A stretch of 64,000 bases of DNA, taken from NCBI RefSeq assembly GCF_025061645.1, contig NZ_JANYMP010000005.1:4539-68538 (forward strand), read 5' to 3'. The notes below the pieces were generated by a model, which worked only from the letters and a program-made list of their open reading frames with translations, ran no database searches and was not told the DNA's origin. Below are positions 8,206 to 19,846 of the stretch, piece by piece. Position 1 is the first letter of the stretch; each line of letters opens with the position of its first letter. The translations under genes and the position numbers were made by a program. This DNA comes from Umezawaea endophytica. Lineage in GTDB: Bacteria > Actinomycetota > Actinomycetes > Mycobacteriales > Pseudonocardiaceae.

Positions 8206-9227
8206 TCGCCTACTACGTGCACCACCACGGGTCCGGGCACGTCCACCGGGCCACGTCCATCGCCCACCACTTGGGTGAGGACGTCATCGGCATCTCCAGC
8301 CTCGACGCACCCGCCCGCTGGCCGGGTCGGTGGACGACGCTGCCCGGTGACGCCCACGGCGTCGACGCGGCGCACGACGACGTCAGCGCGGGCGCCACGC
8401 TGCACTGGGCACCCAGGCACCACGCGGGACTGCGTGAACGGATGGCACTGGTGAGCGCGGACCTGCGCGGCGGTGCGGTCCGCCTGCTGGTCGCGGACGT
8501 GTCGGTCGAGATCGCCCTGCTGGCCCGGCTGCACGGCGTGCCGGTGGTGGTCGTCGCGCAGCCCGGACGGCGGACCGACCGGGCGCACCGCACGGCCTAC
8601 GACCTGGCCGACGCGCTCATCGCGCCGTGGCCGCGACAGCCCGCCCCGGACTGGCCGGAGGCGTGGCTGGCCAAGACCGAGCACGTCGGGGCGTTCTCGC
8701 GCTTCGACGGCCGTCCCGCCGCACCGGCCACCGCCCAGCGGAACGTCCTGGTGCTGTGGGGGGCGGGCGGCCTGACGGTGTCCGAAACCCAGCTCCACGC
8801 TGCGGCGGCGGCCACCCCGCACTGGCGCTGGGACATCGCCGGTCCGCCCGTCTCCGGGACGGCCTCCGACCCTCCCCCGCCCAACCTGCGCCACCACGGC
8901 TGGGTGGACGACCCGTGGCCGCTGCTGGGCGAAGCCGGTGTCGTGATCACCCACGCCGGGCAGAACGCGCTGGCCGAGGTGGCGGCGGCCCGCAGGCCCG
9001 CGGTCGTCATCCCCCAGCCCCGGCCCTTCGACGAGCAGCACGCCACCGCCGCGGCACTGGTCCGCGCGGGCCTGGGTGTGGTGGTCCCGACCTGGCCCGA
9101 ACCGCACCGGTGGTCGGCCGTGCTGACCACCGCCCAGGCGCGCGGCGGCGACTGGTCACCGTGGTCGCGCGGTGACGGCGCCGCGCGTACCGCAGCGGTG
9201 CTGCGCGATCTGGCTCAGCGCCGATGA
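8202..9227 (+). CDS. MurG-like glycosyltransferase (GT28 type)
   Basis: A 341-aa GT-B protein starting at GTG 8202, overlapping the previous stop (GTGA). The N-terminus IAYYVHHHGSGHVHRA has the G-S-G-H loop of MurG/MGD-type enzymes, and the C-domain has NVLVLWGAGGLTVSE, NLRHHGWVDDPWPLLGEA and VVITHAGQNALAEVAAARRPAVVIPQPRPFDEQ, the signature of nucleotide-sugar binding in GT28 (H-x-G-x-x-[ST/NA]-x-x-E plus an invariant Q). It is unlikely to be MurG itself because the context is a glycan cluster, not the division cluster. Middle gene of the plus-strand operon. Confidence 0.83.
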   Translation: MIAYYVHHHGSGHVHRATSIAHHLGEDVIGISSLDAPARWPGRWTTLPGDAHGVDAAHDDVSAGATLHWAPRHHAGLRERMALVSADLRGGAVRLLVADVSVEIALLARLHGVPVVVVAQPGRRTDRAHRTAYDLADALIAPWPRQPAPDWPEAWLAKTEHVGAFSRFDGRPAAPATAQRNVLVLWGAGGLTVSETQLHAAAAATPHWRWDIAGPPVSGTASDPPPPNLRHHGWVDDPWPLLGEAGVVITHAGQNALAEVAAARRPAVVIPQPRPFDEQHATAAALVRAGLGVVVPTWPEPHRWSAVLTTAQARGGDWSPWSRGDGAARTAAVLRDLAQRR

Positions 9228-10105
9228 CGGGGCCCGCGCGACGGCCCCGCACCGCCGTCATCACCATCGCCGCCGGGCGTGAGGCCCATCTTCAACGACA
9301 GCGCGAAGCCCTCGACGCCGACGAGGTCGACCTGCACGTCGTCGTCGGCATGACCGGCTCTCCACGGTTGGGTCCTGTTGACTCCGCTCCCGAGGTGACG
9401 CCGATCTCCGTGCCGTCGGGGCACCGGGGGCTTCCCCTGGCGGCGGCTCGCAACGCCGGCGCACGAGCCGCGATCGAGCACGGCGCCGAACTCCTGGTCT
9501 TCCTGGACGTCGACTGCATACCCGGCCCGCGGTCGCTGTCCCGCTACACCGCCGCTGCCCTCGAAGTCCCGCGGGCGACCCTGCTGTGCGGCCCCGTGGC
9601 GTACCTGCCGCCTCCGCCGCGCCAGGGATATCCCCCACCCGCGGAACTGGCGTGCCTGGCCGAACCGCACCCTGGAAGACCCGCTCCCGAAGCGGGCCGA
9701 ATCCTGTTGGACGACAAGCGGTTCGACCTGTTCTGGTCGCTGTCGTTCGCGACGTCCAGCGACGACTGGGACCGCTTCGGCGGTTTCTGCGAGCAGTTCG
9801 CGGGCTACGGCGCTGAGGACACCGACTTCGCGCTCCGCGCGGCGGAACGCGGGGCCCGGCTGGCCTGGATCGGCGGAGCCGTCGCGTACCACCAGCACCA
9901 CCCTCCCAGCAGGCACGAGGAGCGCCACGTCCGGGAGTTGGTGGTCAACGCCCGGCTCTTCCACCGACGCCACGGCTTCTGGCCGATGGAGGACTGGCTG
10001 ACCGACCTGGACCAGGCCGAGGTCGTCCGGTTCGACCGTGCGCGCGACGTGCTCCGACTGCTGCCGAATTTCGGGGCGAAGCTCCGAGCTCACAGGCTGC
10101 GGTAG
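9224..10105 (+). CDS. Glycosyltransferase family 2 protein
   Basis: A 293-aa GT-A protein with ATG 9224 overlapping the previous stop (ATGA). Motifs: TAVITIAAGREAHLQRQ at the N-terminus, AARNAGARAAIEHGAELLVFLDVDCIPG (the D-x-D site, here DVDC) and FAGYGAEDTDFALRAAERG, the same ED acceptor motif as the minus-strand GT2 gene of the cluster. It has no membrane segments, so it acts at the inner face on a lipid-linked or nucleotide-linked acceptor. Last gene of the plus-strand operon. Confidence 0.85.
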   Translation: MTGPARRPRTAVITIAAGREAHLQRQREALDADEVDLHVVVGMTGSPRLGPVDSAPEVTPISVPSGHRGLPLAAARNAGARAAIEHGAELLVFLDVDCIPGPRSLSRYTAAALEVPRATLLCGPVAYLPPPPRQGYPPPAELACLAEPHPGRPAPEAGRILLDDKRFDLFWSLSFATSSDDWDRFGGFCEQFAGYGAEDTDFALRAAERGARLAWIGGAVAYHQHHPPSRHEERHVRELVVNARLFHRRHGFWPMEDWLTDLDQAEVVRFDRARDVLRLLPNFGAKLRAHRLR

Positions 10106-10133
10106 CGCGTCCGGGCGTTCGACTCCGGGGTGG

Positions 10134-10451
10134 TCACGCGAGGCGGACGCGGATCGGACCCCGCCACGGCCCGTCCACGTCGAGCACCTCGCCGCGCTGG
10201 GTGATCTCGACGGCACCGCGGCGTGCGAGATCCCTGGCGATCTCACGGGTTCGGTCCATCAGGTCCCTCCACTCCGCACCACCGACCGCGCGTGCCGCGT
10301 CGGACGGGCACGTGGTGCCGGGAGACCGGTGTTCGGCCAGGGCCAGCAGGGCGGCTTCGAGCCGTTCCTCGACAGACGCGTCGGACAGCGCCACCTTCGC
10401 CGACGCCGATCCGATCGACGTCAGCTCGGCGCGCAACCGCCCGTCGGACAT
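10134..10451 (-). CDS. DUF3253 domain-containing protein
   Basis: A 105-aa cytosolic protein of unknown function. About residues 28-104 match DUF3253: CPSDAARAVGG, WRDLMDRTREIARDLARRGAVEITQRGEVLD and a final GPIRVRL. The predicted form is a winged-helix-like small domain, but no DNA-binding role is established. It converges on the glycosyltransferase operon and is divergent from the SGNH gene. Confidence 0.82.
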   Translation of the reverse strand: MSDGRLRAELTSIGSASAKVALSDASVEERLEAALLALAEHRSPGTTCPSDAARAVGGAEWRDLMDRTREIARDLARRGAVEITQRGEVLDVDGPWRGPIRVRLA

Positions 10452-10476
10452 CGCCCGAGCCTAGCCGGGTGAGCGC

Positions 10477-10500
10477 TCCACGTCGCAGCGGCGACGTGGA
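10477..10500. promoter_or_regulatory. Perfect inverted repeat in a divergent promoter region
   Basis: TCCACGTCGC, 4-nt spacer, GCGACGTGGA (10-bp arms). It lies between the start of the minus-strand DUF3253 gene and the plus-strand SGNH gene, where a terminator would not be expected, so it may be an operator or a leader hairpin. Confidence 0.4.
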
Positions 10501-10586
10501 CAAGACAGAAACAGCGGTCACCCGTTGACCCGATCGGTTCGCGCGGTGAACAGTTCCTCCCTGACCGCCCCGGTTCCGGAGGAACG

Positions 10587-11819
10587 ATGCGACGAAACCT
10601 GTGCTTGGTCCTGTCCACCATCCTGGCCGCGGTCAGCCTGGTGCTGCTGCCGAACACGGCGAGCGCCGCGGCGGGCGGCGAGCTGGCCTACGTCGCGATC
10701 GGCAGTTCCTTCGCCGCCGGTCCCGGAATCCCCTCGCCCCAGCCCTCGTCACCGGGCGGGTGCTCGCGGTCGACGAACAACTACGCCAGCGTGCTGGCCC
10801 ATGACCTCGGCGCCGGGCTGGTCGACGCGAGTTGCAGTGGCGCCACGACGGCCAACGTGCTCACGACGTCGCAAGCCGGTCAGCCGCCGCAGGCGGACCT
10901 GGTCACCGCGGCCACCAAGCTGGTGACCGTCACGATCGGCGGCAACGACGTCAACTACCTGGGCAGCCTGGGCGCGTACTCCTGCCAGGACAGCGGGAGT
11001 TCCGGGTGCGGCACGGTGGACACCGCCGCGATCGACCGGGCTTTCGGTGAGCTGCCAGGACGTTTGCGCGCCGTCGTCGACCGCGTTCGGGCAAGGGCAC
11101 CGCAGGCCACCGTCCTGCTGGTCGAGTACTTCACCCTCCTCCCCGATTCCGGTGCCTGCGCAGGGGTTCCGCTCACCAGCGCGCACCTGGACTACGAGCG
11201 CGGCATCGCCGCCCGGCTGGCCGCCGCCACGAGCGACGCCGCGACGGCGACCGGGGCGCGGTTGGTCGGCCTGGCGTCCGCCAGCCACGGCCACGACGCC
11301 TGCGCGGCCGACCCGTGGGTCGAGAAGTACGCCGTGGCTTCGGGGAAGTCCAGCTACCACCCCAACGCCAACGGCATGCGGGCGGCCGCTCACCTGATCG
11401 AACGCGAACTCGACGCACTCGCGATCACCGCGACCGGCCCCATCCGCTCCGCGTTCCCCGGAAAGTGCCTGGTGGCACCGAAGGCCGTCGAAGGCACCGC
11501 GATCGAACTGACCGGCTGCGCCGACTCGGCCAACCAGCAGTGGACGAAGGTGAAAGCCGCGCCGGAGGGCACCCTGCGCGCGCTCGGTGGTTGCCTGGAC
11601 GTGAAAGGCGGTGGCACGGCCAACCACACGGCGGTGCAGTGGTGGTCCTGCAACGGAACCGGCGCGCAGCGGTGGGTCCCCGACGCGCGCGGAGGACTCG
11701 TGAACCCCCAGTCGGGTCGGTGCCTCGACCTGCCGGAGGGCGCGAGTGCGAACGGAACCCGCTTGCAGATCTTCGACTGCAACGGCACGGCCGCGCAGCG
11801 GTGGACCACGGCGGGATGA
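10587..11819 (+). CDS. Secreted SGNH/GDSL hydrolase with C-terminal ricin-type lectin
   Basis: A 410-aa exported esterase or lipase. Residues 1-28 are a signal peptide (MRR..., hydrophobic core, cleavage near A-S-A-A). The SGNH domain (about 30-270) has block I IGSSFAAGPG with the nucleophile Ser, block III TIGGNDVNY, and block V YHPNANGM with the catalytic His. Residues about 280-410 form a ricin B-like beta-trefoil with three Q-x-W repeats (NQQWTKV, AQRWVPD, AQRWTTA), which would bind a carbohydrate. Paired cysteines (C-S-C, C-G-T) suggest disulfides, as in streptomycete lipases. ATG 10587 has a GGAGGAA site. The ester substrate is unknown. Confidence 0.9.
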   Translation: MRRNLCLVLSTILAAVSLVLLPNTASAAAGGELAYVAIGSSFAAGPGIPSPQPSSPGGCSRSTNNYASVLAHDLGAGLVDASCSGATTANVLTTSQAGQPPQADLVTAATKLVTVTIGGNDVNYLGSLGAYSCQDSGSSGCGTVDTAAIDRAFGELPGRLRAVVDRVRARAPQATVLLVEYFTLLPDSGACAGVPLTSAHLDYERGIAARLAAATSDAATATGARLVGLASASHGHDACAADPWVEKYAVASGKSSYHPNANGMRAAAHLIERELDALAITATGPIRSAFPGKCLVAPKAVEGTAIELTGCADSANQQWTKVKAAPEGTLRALGGCLDVKGGGTANHTAVQWWSCNGTGAQRWVPDARGGLVNPQSGRCLDLPEGASANGTRLQIFDCNGTAAQRWTTAG

Positions 11820-11873
11820 CCTGGCGTTCCCTCGCTCACACCCCCGATGAACCGGCGGCGTTGACGGTCGACT

Positions 11874-12755
11874 TCACCACCAGATCGCCCAGGCCAGGAG
11901 GACCGCCCCCACGCACAGGACCGGCAGCAAAACCAGTGCCCACAACGGAAAGCGGGAGGTCTTGGGCGACGGGGCCACGACAGCCGGGCTGAGGAACTCG
12001 GTGGGCGCCGACGACGCGCGTGACGGGGGCGCGGTTCCGTCGTCCACGACGTCGGCCACGATGACCGTCACGTTGTCCGGTCCTCCCCCGTCCAGCGCGA
12101 GTCCGATCAACGTGTCGGCGCACGTCTCCACGTCGTTCCCACGCATGGCCGCCGCGATGGCGTCGAACTCGACCACATCGGACAACCCGTCGGAGCACAG
12201 CAGGAACCGGTCGCCCGCGCGGGCCAACCGGACGTGCATCGTCGGCTTGATGGTCGACTCGCCCGTCAACACCTGCAACACGATCGACCGGCGCGGGTGG
12301 GTCTTGGCCTGCTCCGGCGTGATGTGGCCCGCGTCCACCAGGAACTGCACGAAGCTGTCGTCCTTGGTGACCTGGGTCAGTTCCCCGCCGCGCAGCAGGT
12401 ACGTCCGCGAGTCGCCGATGTTCAGCGACGCCACCCACTCGCCACCGAACAGCAGCGCCGTCAACGTCGTACCCATGGACCCCAGCGCGGGATTCGCCGC
12501 CGTCAGCTCGGTGATGGCGGCGTTGCCCGACTCGACGGCGGTCCGCAACCGCTCCACCGGGTCGCCGCGCAACGCGTGGTCGTCGAGGGACGCCAACGCG
12601 CCGATGACGACCTTGCTCGCCACCTCACCCGCCGCGTGACCACCCATGCCGTCCGCGACCGCCACCAGCCTGGCACCCGCGTAGAGCGAGTCCTCGTTGT
12701 TCTGGCGCACCAGACCGGGGTCGCTGCGCGCGGCGTAGTTGAGCACGAGAGCCAT
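11874..12755 (-). CDS. PP2C-family Ser/Thr protein phosphatase with C-terminal membrane anchor
   Basis: A 293-aa metal-dependent phosphatase. Motifs: RSDPGLVRQNNEDSLY (motif 1), LVAVADGMGGHAAGEVAS (motif 2, metal-binding DGMGG), GSMGTTLTALL, NIGDSRTYLLR, LCSDGLSDVV and GGPDNVTVIVADV. These match the actinobacterial PstP group, which counteracts PknA/PknB-type kinases. Residues about 268-293 form one hydrophobic segment ending the protein; the classical PstP has a longer extracellular tail after its membrane helix, so this is a shorter paralogue, and it does not lie in the usual pknB-rodA-pbpA operon. Confidence 0.9.
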   Translation of the reverse strand: MALVLNYAARSDPGLVRQNNEDSLYAGARLVAVADGMGGHAAGEVASKVVIGALASLDDHALRGDPVERLRTAVESGNAAITELTAANPALGSMGTTLTALLFGGEWVASLNIGDSRTYLLRGGELTQVTKDDSFVQFLVDAGHITPEQAKTHPRRSIVLQVLTGESTIKPTMHVRLARAGDRFLLCSDGLSDVVEFDAIAAAMRGNDVETCADTLIGLALDGGGPDNVTVIVADVVDDGTAPPSRASSAPTEFLSPAVVAPSPKTSRFPLWALVLLPVLCVGAVLLAWAIWW

Positions 12756-12784
12756 CCCAACAGCCTAACCAAGTGGTGGGGCTG

Positions 12785-15622
<2,838 letters not shown>

Positions 15623-15697
15623 TCACCTTCGAGCGGTTTCTCCCGCGCTGTCAACGGATTCGCGCAACCTTGTCCACGTTGTCAGGACCGTCACTCA

Positions 15698-15713
15698 ATT
15701 GGACTAGACCAGC
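15698..15713. promoter_or_regulatory. Possible DasR (dre-like) operator upstream of GH59 gene
   Basis: ATTGGACTAGACCAGC matches about 12 of 16 positions of the dre palindrome ACTGGTCTAGACCACT, keeping the CTAGACCA core. It lies in the 184-bp gap between the GH59 start and the 3' end of lysA. DasR represses amino-sugar genes when GlcN-6-P is absent. The match is by eye only. Confidence 0.4.
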
Positions 15714-15740
15714 CACTTCTCTCTGCTGGCGCGGTGATCA

Positions 15741-17111
15741 CTATCCGAGGTCGCGTCGGAGCAGGTCCTCCTCGGTCTCCCCGCGCACGAGGACGGTCGC
15801 GGCGCCGTCGTGCACGCCGATCAGGGGCGGTCGGCACACCTGGTTGTAGTTGGACGCCAGCGAGTGGTGGTAGGCGCCGGTGCAGGGAACGGCCAGCAGG
15901 TCGCCCGCCCGCACGTCGGCGGGTAGCAGGACGTTCGTCGCGAGGACGTCTCCCGCCTCGCAGTGCCTGCCGACCACGGTGACCAGGACACGGCGGGCGG
16001 GTGAGGGCCGGCCGATCAGCCGGACCGAGTAGCGCGCGCCGTACAGCGACGGGCGGGGGTTGTCGCTCATGCCGCCGTCGACCGCGACGAACGTCGTCGC
16101 ACCGCGCTTGACGGTGACGACCCGGTAGACGGTGACGCCCGCGGTGGCGACGATCGACCGGCCGGGCTCGATGATCAGTTTGGGCACCGGGACCCCGTGC
16201 GCCTGGCACTCGTAGTGCACGGCCACCCGCAGCCGGTGGGCGTATCCGACCAGGTCGAATCCGTCGTCCTCGGGCAGGTAGGGCACGGCGAAGCCGCCGC
16301 CCAGGTCGAGTTCGCCGATGGTGATGCCGTGGTCGCGGCGCAGTCGGGCGATCAGGCCGACCATGCGGCGTGCGGCGAGTTCGAAGCTCGCGACGCGGCG
16401 GACCTGGGAGCCGATGTGGCAGTGCAGGCCGGACAGTTCCAGGTTCGGGTGGGTCAGGACTCGGCGGACGGCGTCCTCGGCCGCGCCGGAGGCGAGGGAG
16501 AACCCGAACTTCTGGTCGTCGGTCCCGGTCGTGATCGCCTGGTGGGTGTGACCGTCGACGCCCGGTGTCACCCGGATCATCACCCGCTGCCGGGTTTGGG
16601 CCAGTGCGGCGAGTTGGTCGATCTCGTCGAGGGAGTCCACGACGATCCGCACGTTCCCGTAGGCCACGGCGGCCTTGAGGTCGTCGGGGGTCTTCGCGTT
16701 GCCGTGCACCAGGATCCGGTCGGCGGGGAAGCCGACCGAGCGGGCGACGGCGAGTTCACCGGCGGAGCAGACGTCGAGGGACAAGCCCTCCTCGGCGACC
16801 CAGCGGAGCACCGCCCGGCAGCTCAGCGCCTTGCCCGCGTAGGCGACCTCGGCCTCCGGCAACACCTCGCGGTAGGCCCGGCACCGGGCGCGCACGGTGG
16901 CCTCGTCCAGGACGTTGATCGGCGTACCGGAGGTGGCGGCCAACGACGCGAGGTGCACTCCCGCGACACGGACGTCGTCGTCCTGGGTGGTGCTGTCGGG
17001 CCAGAGGTGCGCGGGCACCTTGTCGGCCAGGGAGACGGCCAGCGTCGGGAGTAGGTCTGCGAGCGTCACGGTGTCCTCCGGTTGTGCGTCCGACACCACC
17101 TCAACGGCCAC
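15741..17111 (-). CDS. lysA: Diaminopimelate decarboxylase
   Basis: A 456-aa PLP enzyme that decarboxylates meso-diaminopimelate to lysine, the last step of lysine synthesis. The fold III alanine-racemase-like barrel carries PLP lysine K94 (AYAGKAL), HIGSQ (232-236), the glycine loop LDLGGGF (about 269-274) and EPGRSI (315-320). The C-terminal domain has C384-E385 in CEAGD, where most family members have CESGD, and TGAYHHSLASNYN in place of the usual TGAYCYSMASNYN, so the substrate pocket differs slightly. It stands alone, not next to argS or the threonine genes, so it could be a second copy. Lysine is also the likely precursor for the N-hydroxylase near 53 kb. Confidence 0.92.
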   Translation of the reverse strand: MAVEVVSDAQPEDTVTLADLLPTLAVSLADKVPAHLWPDSTTQDDDVRVAGVHLASLAATSGTPINVLDEATVRARCRAYREVLPEAEVAYAGKALSCRAVLRWVAEEGLSLDVCSAGELAVARSVGFPADRILVHGNAKTPDDLKAAVAYGNVRIVVDSLDEIDQLAALAQTRQRVMIRVTPGVDGHTHQAITTGTDDQKFGFSLASGAAEDAVRRVLTHPNLELSGLHCHIGSQVRRVASFELAARRMVGLIARLRRDHGITIGELDLGGGFAVPYLPEDDGFDLVGYAHRLRVAVHYECQAHGVPVPKLIIEPGRSIVATAGVTVYRVVTVKRGATTFVAVDGGMSDNPRPSLYGARYSVRLIGRPSPARRVLVTVVGRHCEAGDVLATNVLLPADVRAGDLLAVPCTGAYHHSLASNYNQVCRPPLIGVHDGAATVLVRGETEEDLLRRDLG

Positions 17112-17247
17112 CGCGGCACCGCTTCGCGGTCGTGGACGAACCCTTGATACCGCGACGCGCGATCCTGACGCCTTCCTGACACCGCCGTGGCGGCGGTCAC
17201 GCGGACGGACGGCCGCAGTTGCGGGTGCTCTCGATCCCAGAGGTCAT

Positions 17248-17282
17248 ACTACTTGAATAACTCCATGAGTTTCTCAGGTAGC
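17248..17282. promoter_or_regulatory. Imperfect palindrome at the MDR gene promoter
   Basis: Left arm ACTACTTGAATAACT and right arm AGTTTCTCAGGTAGC (11 of 15 positions complementary) around CCATG. It is an AT-rich island directly before the oxidoreductase start and looks like an operator for a dimeric repressor. No regulator gene adjoins it. Confidence 0.45.
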
Positions 17283-17291
17283 ATCTCACGC

Positions 17292-18272
17292 ATGAGCGAC
17301 ATCTCCATGACACGCGTACGACTGACCACTGCCGGAGGACCCGACGTGCTCCGAGTCGAGACCCACCCGGTTCCCACGCCCGCACCAGGCACGGTGCTCA
17401 TCCGCACCGAGGCAGCAGGGGTCGCGTTCAACGACGTCACGACCAGGCAGGGCCTCAACCCCGGTCGACTGCCGGAGGTGCTGGGGTTCGACGTCGTGGG
17501 CCGTGTTGTCGAGGTCGGACCGGGAGTGGAGGGGTTTTCCGAGGGGCAGCGGGTCGGCGCTCTCGTGGGCACGGGTGGTTACGCGACGCACGTGGTCGCG
17601 CCGGTCGACCGCGTCGCGCCGCTCCCGGAAGGGCCTGACGCCGCCGTTCTCGACGCGCTGATGCTCAACTACCTCACGGCCAGGCAGATGTTCCACCACG
17701 TCGCGAAGCCCCGCGCGGGCCAGGCGGTGCTCGTCCTCGGGGCGGCGGGCGGCGTGGGGTCGGCGCTCTCCCAGATCGCGCGCGCGGCCGGTGTCGCGGT
17801 CTACGGCACGTCCAGCCGCGCGCGCCGCGACCGCGTGGAGTCCCACGGGGCGACGTGGGTCGCCGACGCGTCCGCCGTGCCGACACCCGTCGCGGCGACC
17901 TTCGACGCCGTGGGCGGACCTTCCCTGGCCACGTCCCGGCGTGCGACCGCCGAGGACGGCGTGGTCGTCTCCTACGGGTTCAGCTTCGCGTCCGGGGCCG
18001 GGCACTCGCGGAGCGGTGCGCTCGTCCGCACCGCCGCCGCCATCGCACGCGCCAAGCTCACACCCGGCCCCCGTCTCGTGCTGCACACCGTGGAGAGCGC
18101 GGTCGCGAAGGACGTGGCGGGGTTCCGCGCGGACGTGGCGGCGCTGACCGGCCAGCTCGCCGCGGGTGAGATCGCACCCGAGGTCACGACGCTGCCGCTC
18201 GCCGAGGCGTCGGAAGCGCACCGCCGCCTCGAAAACCGCGAGGTCGCGGGCAAACTCGTCCTGATCCCCTGA
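17292..18272 (+). CDS. Zinc-independent MDR oxidoreductase (quinone oxidoreductase-like)
   Basis: A 326-aa NADPH-dependent medium-chain dehydrogenase/reductase. The N-terminal GroES-like domain has TEAAGVAFNDVTTRQGL and LPEVLGFDVVGRVVEVG; the Rossmann domain has VLVLGAAGGVGSALSQIA with the nucleotide loop. Cys/His zinc ligands of alcohol dehydrogenases are absent, so it belongs to the zinc-free quinone oxidoreductase/enoyl-reductase group. In-frame ATGs at 17265, 17292 and 17307 compete; I took 17292 because AGGTAG sits 11 bp upstream, though family alignment would also fit 17307. It converges on the ferredoxin gene. Confidence 0.85.
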   Translation: MSDISMTRVRLTTAGGPDVLRVETHPVPTPAPGTVLIRTEAAGVAFNDVTTRQGLNPGRLPEVLGFDVVGRVVEVGPGVEGFSEGQRVGALVGTGGYATHVVAPVDRVAPLPEGPDAAVLDALMLNYLTARQMFHHVAKPRAGQAVLVLGAAGGVGSALSQIARAAGVAVYGTSSRARRDRVESHGATWVADASAVPTPVAATFDAVGGPSLATSRRATAEDGVVVSYGFSFASGAGHSRSGALVRTAAAIARAKLTPGPRLVLHTVESAVAKDVAGFRADVAALTGQLAAGEIAPEVTTLPLAEASEAHRRLENREVAGKLVLIP

Positions 18273-18282
18273 CCGGCTCGAC

Positions 18283-18477
18283 TCACTCCTCCAGGGAGAG
18301 GACCTGGCCGGGGCACACGAGTACGGCTTCACGGGCCTTGTCGACCAGTTCGCCCTCCGGCGCCTCGTTCAGCACGATGATCGTGCCGTCGTCCTCGTCC
18401 TGGTCGAACAGCGCGGGCTCGGTCAGCACGCACTGTCCGGCACCGACGCACTTGCCGGTGTCCGCGATGATCTTCAT
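18283..18477 (-). CDS. 3Fe-4S ferredoxin for the adjacent P450
   Basis: A 64-aa electron carrier. Cysteines C10, C16 (CVGAGQC) and C55 (VCPG) give the single-cluster pattern of actinobacterial P450 ferredoxins (C-x5-C ... C-P), in which the fourth cysteine position (residue 13) is Ala, hence a 3Fe-4S cluster. It lies 32 bp downstream of the P450 on the same strand and would pass electrons to it from a ferredoxin reductase encoded elsewhere. Confidence 0.93.
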   Translation of the reverse strand: MKIIADTGKCVGAGQCVLTEPALFDQDEDDGTIIVLNEAPEGELVDKAREAVLVCPGQVLSLEE

Positions 18478-18509
18478 GGCCCTCTCCTCCCGGGATGGCG
18501 GTCGGTCCT

Positions 18510-19712
18510 CTACCAGGTCACCGGGAGCCGGTAGAGGCCGTAGATGTTCGCGTCGTCCTTGAACGGCAGGTCGTCGACGTCCACCGCCAGTTCCAGGGTG
18601 GGGACGCGGCGGAACAGGGTGTCGAACACGATCTGGAGCTCCATCCGGGCCAGGTTCTGGCCGAGGCACTGGTGTGGCCCGAACCCGAACGCGACGTGGT
18701 GGCGAGCACTGCGCTCGACGTCCAGCTCGTCGGGGTTCTCGAACGCCCTCGGATCCCGGTTGGCCGCATGACCGAGCGTCAGCACTCCTTCGCCCGCGCG
18801 GATCAACTGGCCGCCGACCTCGATGTCCTCGACGCACAGCCGGGCCGACGCCACGTCGATGATCGTGAAGTACCGCAGCATCTCCTCGACCGCGTTGAGC
18901 GTGTTGCCGGGGTCGGCCTTGATCAGCGCGAGCTGCTCCGGGTTGCGTAGGAACGCCACGGTCGACAGCGAGATCATGTTCGCCGTCGTCTCGTGGCCCG
19001 CCACGAGCAGCAGCAAACCCATGCCTACCAGCGCCGACCGCCGGTAGGTGCCCTCCGCGCGCAGCTTGACGATCTGCCGCCCGAGCAGGTCGTCCGGCGG
19101 GTTCTGCTCCTTCTCCGCGATGAGGTCGGCCATGTACCCCTGGATGGCCCCCATCGCCGCCATCCGCTCCTCGGGCGGCGTCGACTGCCTGAACGTCTTC
19201 ACCGTGAGGTCCTGGAAGAACTCGTGGTCGGCGTAGGGCACACCCAGCATCTCGCAGATCACCAATGACGGGACCGGCAGCGACAGCGCGTTCACCAGGT
19301 CAGCGGGCCGCGGGCCTGCCAGCAGCGCGTCGATCCGCTCATCGACGATCTCCTGGATCCGCGGCCGCAGCGCCTCCAACCGGCGCACCGTGAACTCGCC
19401 GAGCACGGCCCTGCGCGCCGGCCCGTGCTCGGGCGCGTCCATCGCGATCAGCAGGCGTTCCTCGTCCGGCCGCCGGGACGCCGCCTCCCCCTTGACCAGC
19501 GCCGGGAAGTCCGGGTGCTGCCGGTCGGCGCTGAACCGCCGGTCGTTCAACACGGTTCGCACGTCTTCGTGACGGCTGACCACCCAGGCCCATCCGTCGG
19601 GCAGGCGAACCCGTGAGACCGGCTCCTCTTCGCGGATCTGCTCGTACGCCGACGGTGGCGCGAACGGGCACGTGCGGGCCATGGGGAACTCGTGCTTCTC
19701 GGTGGTGGTCAT
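18510..19712 (-). CDS. Cytochrome P450 (CYP105-like)
   Basis: A 400-aa soluble heme monooxygenase. Motifs: oxygen-binding I-helix AGHETT (238-243), E277-x-x-R280 (EMLR), and the heme loop FGFGPHQCLGQ with ligand Cys349. N-terminal FPMARTCPFAPPSAY is typical of CYP105-type actinobacterial P450s that oxidise xenobiotics and natural products. Substrate unknown. It forms an operon with the ferredoxin and is divergent from a TetR regulator, with tandem palindromic operators in the 196-bp gap, so it is probably induced by a small molecule sensed by that regulator. Confidence 0.93.
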   Translation of the reverse strand: MTTTEKHEFPMARTCPFAPPSAYEQIREEEPVSRVRLPDGWAWVVSRHEDVRTVLNDRRFSADRQHPDFPALVKGEAASRRPDEERLLIAMDAPEHGPARRAVLGEFTVRRLEALRPRIQEIVDERIDALLAGPRPADLVNALSLPVPSLVICEMLGVPYADHEFFQDLTVKTFRQSTPPEERMAAMGAIQGYMADLIAEKEQNPPDDLLGRQIVKLRAEGTYRRSALVGMGLLLLVAGHETTANMISLSTVAFLRNPEQLALIKADPGNTLNAVEEMLRYFTIIDVASARLCVEDIEVGGQLIRAGEGVLTLGHAANRDPRAFENPDELDVERSARHHVAFGFGPHQCLGQNLARMELQIVFDTLFRRVPTLELAVDVDDLPFKDDANIYGLYRLPVTW

Positions 19713-19846
19713 GACTTTCCTTCCACGACGTCACGGACAGCGAGAACGGCAACGGGGCCGATTCAGACTTGGCCTTTCCCCTCACGGGCGAAGTGCGGTT
19801 CCGCCGCTTCCAAGCGCGGTACCGAGATGCCTCGTGGGGTACGATC

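Noticed and set aside
8202-9227. Housekeeping MurG
   Set aside because: It is coupled to two other glycosyltransferases and far from any division-cell-wall genes, and its motifs fit a general GT28 enzyme.
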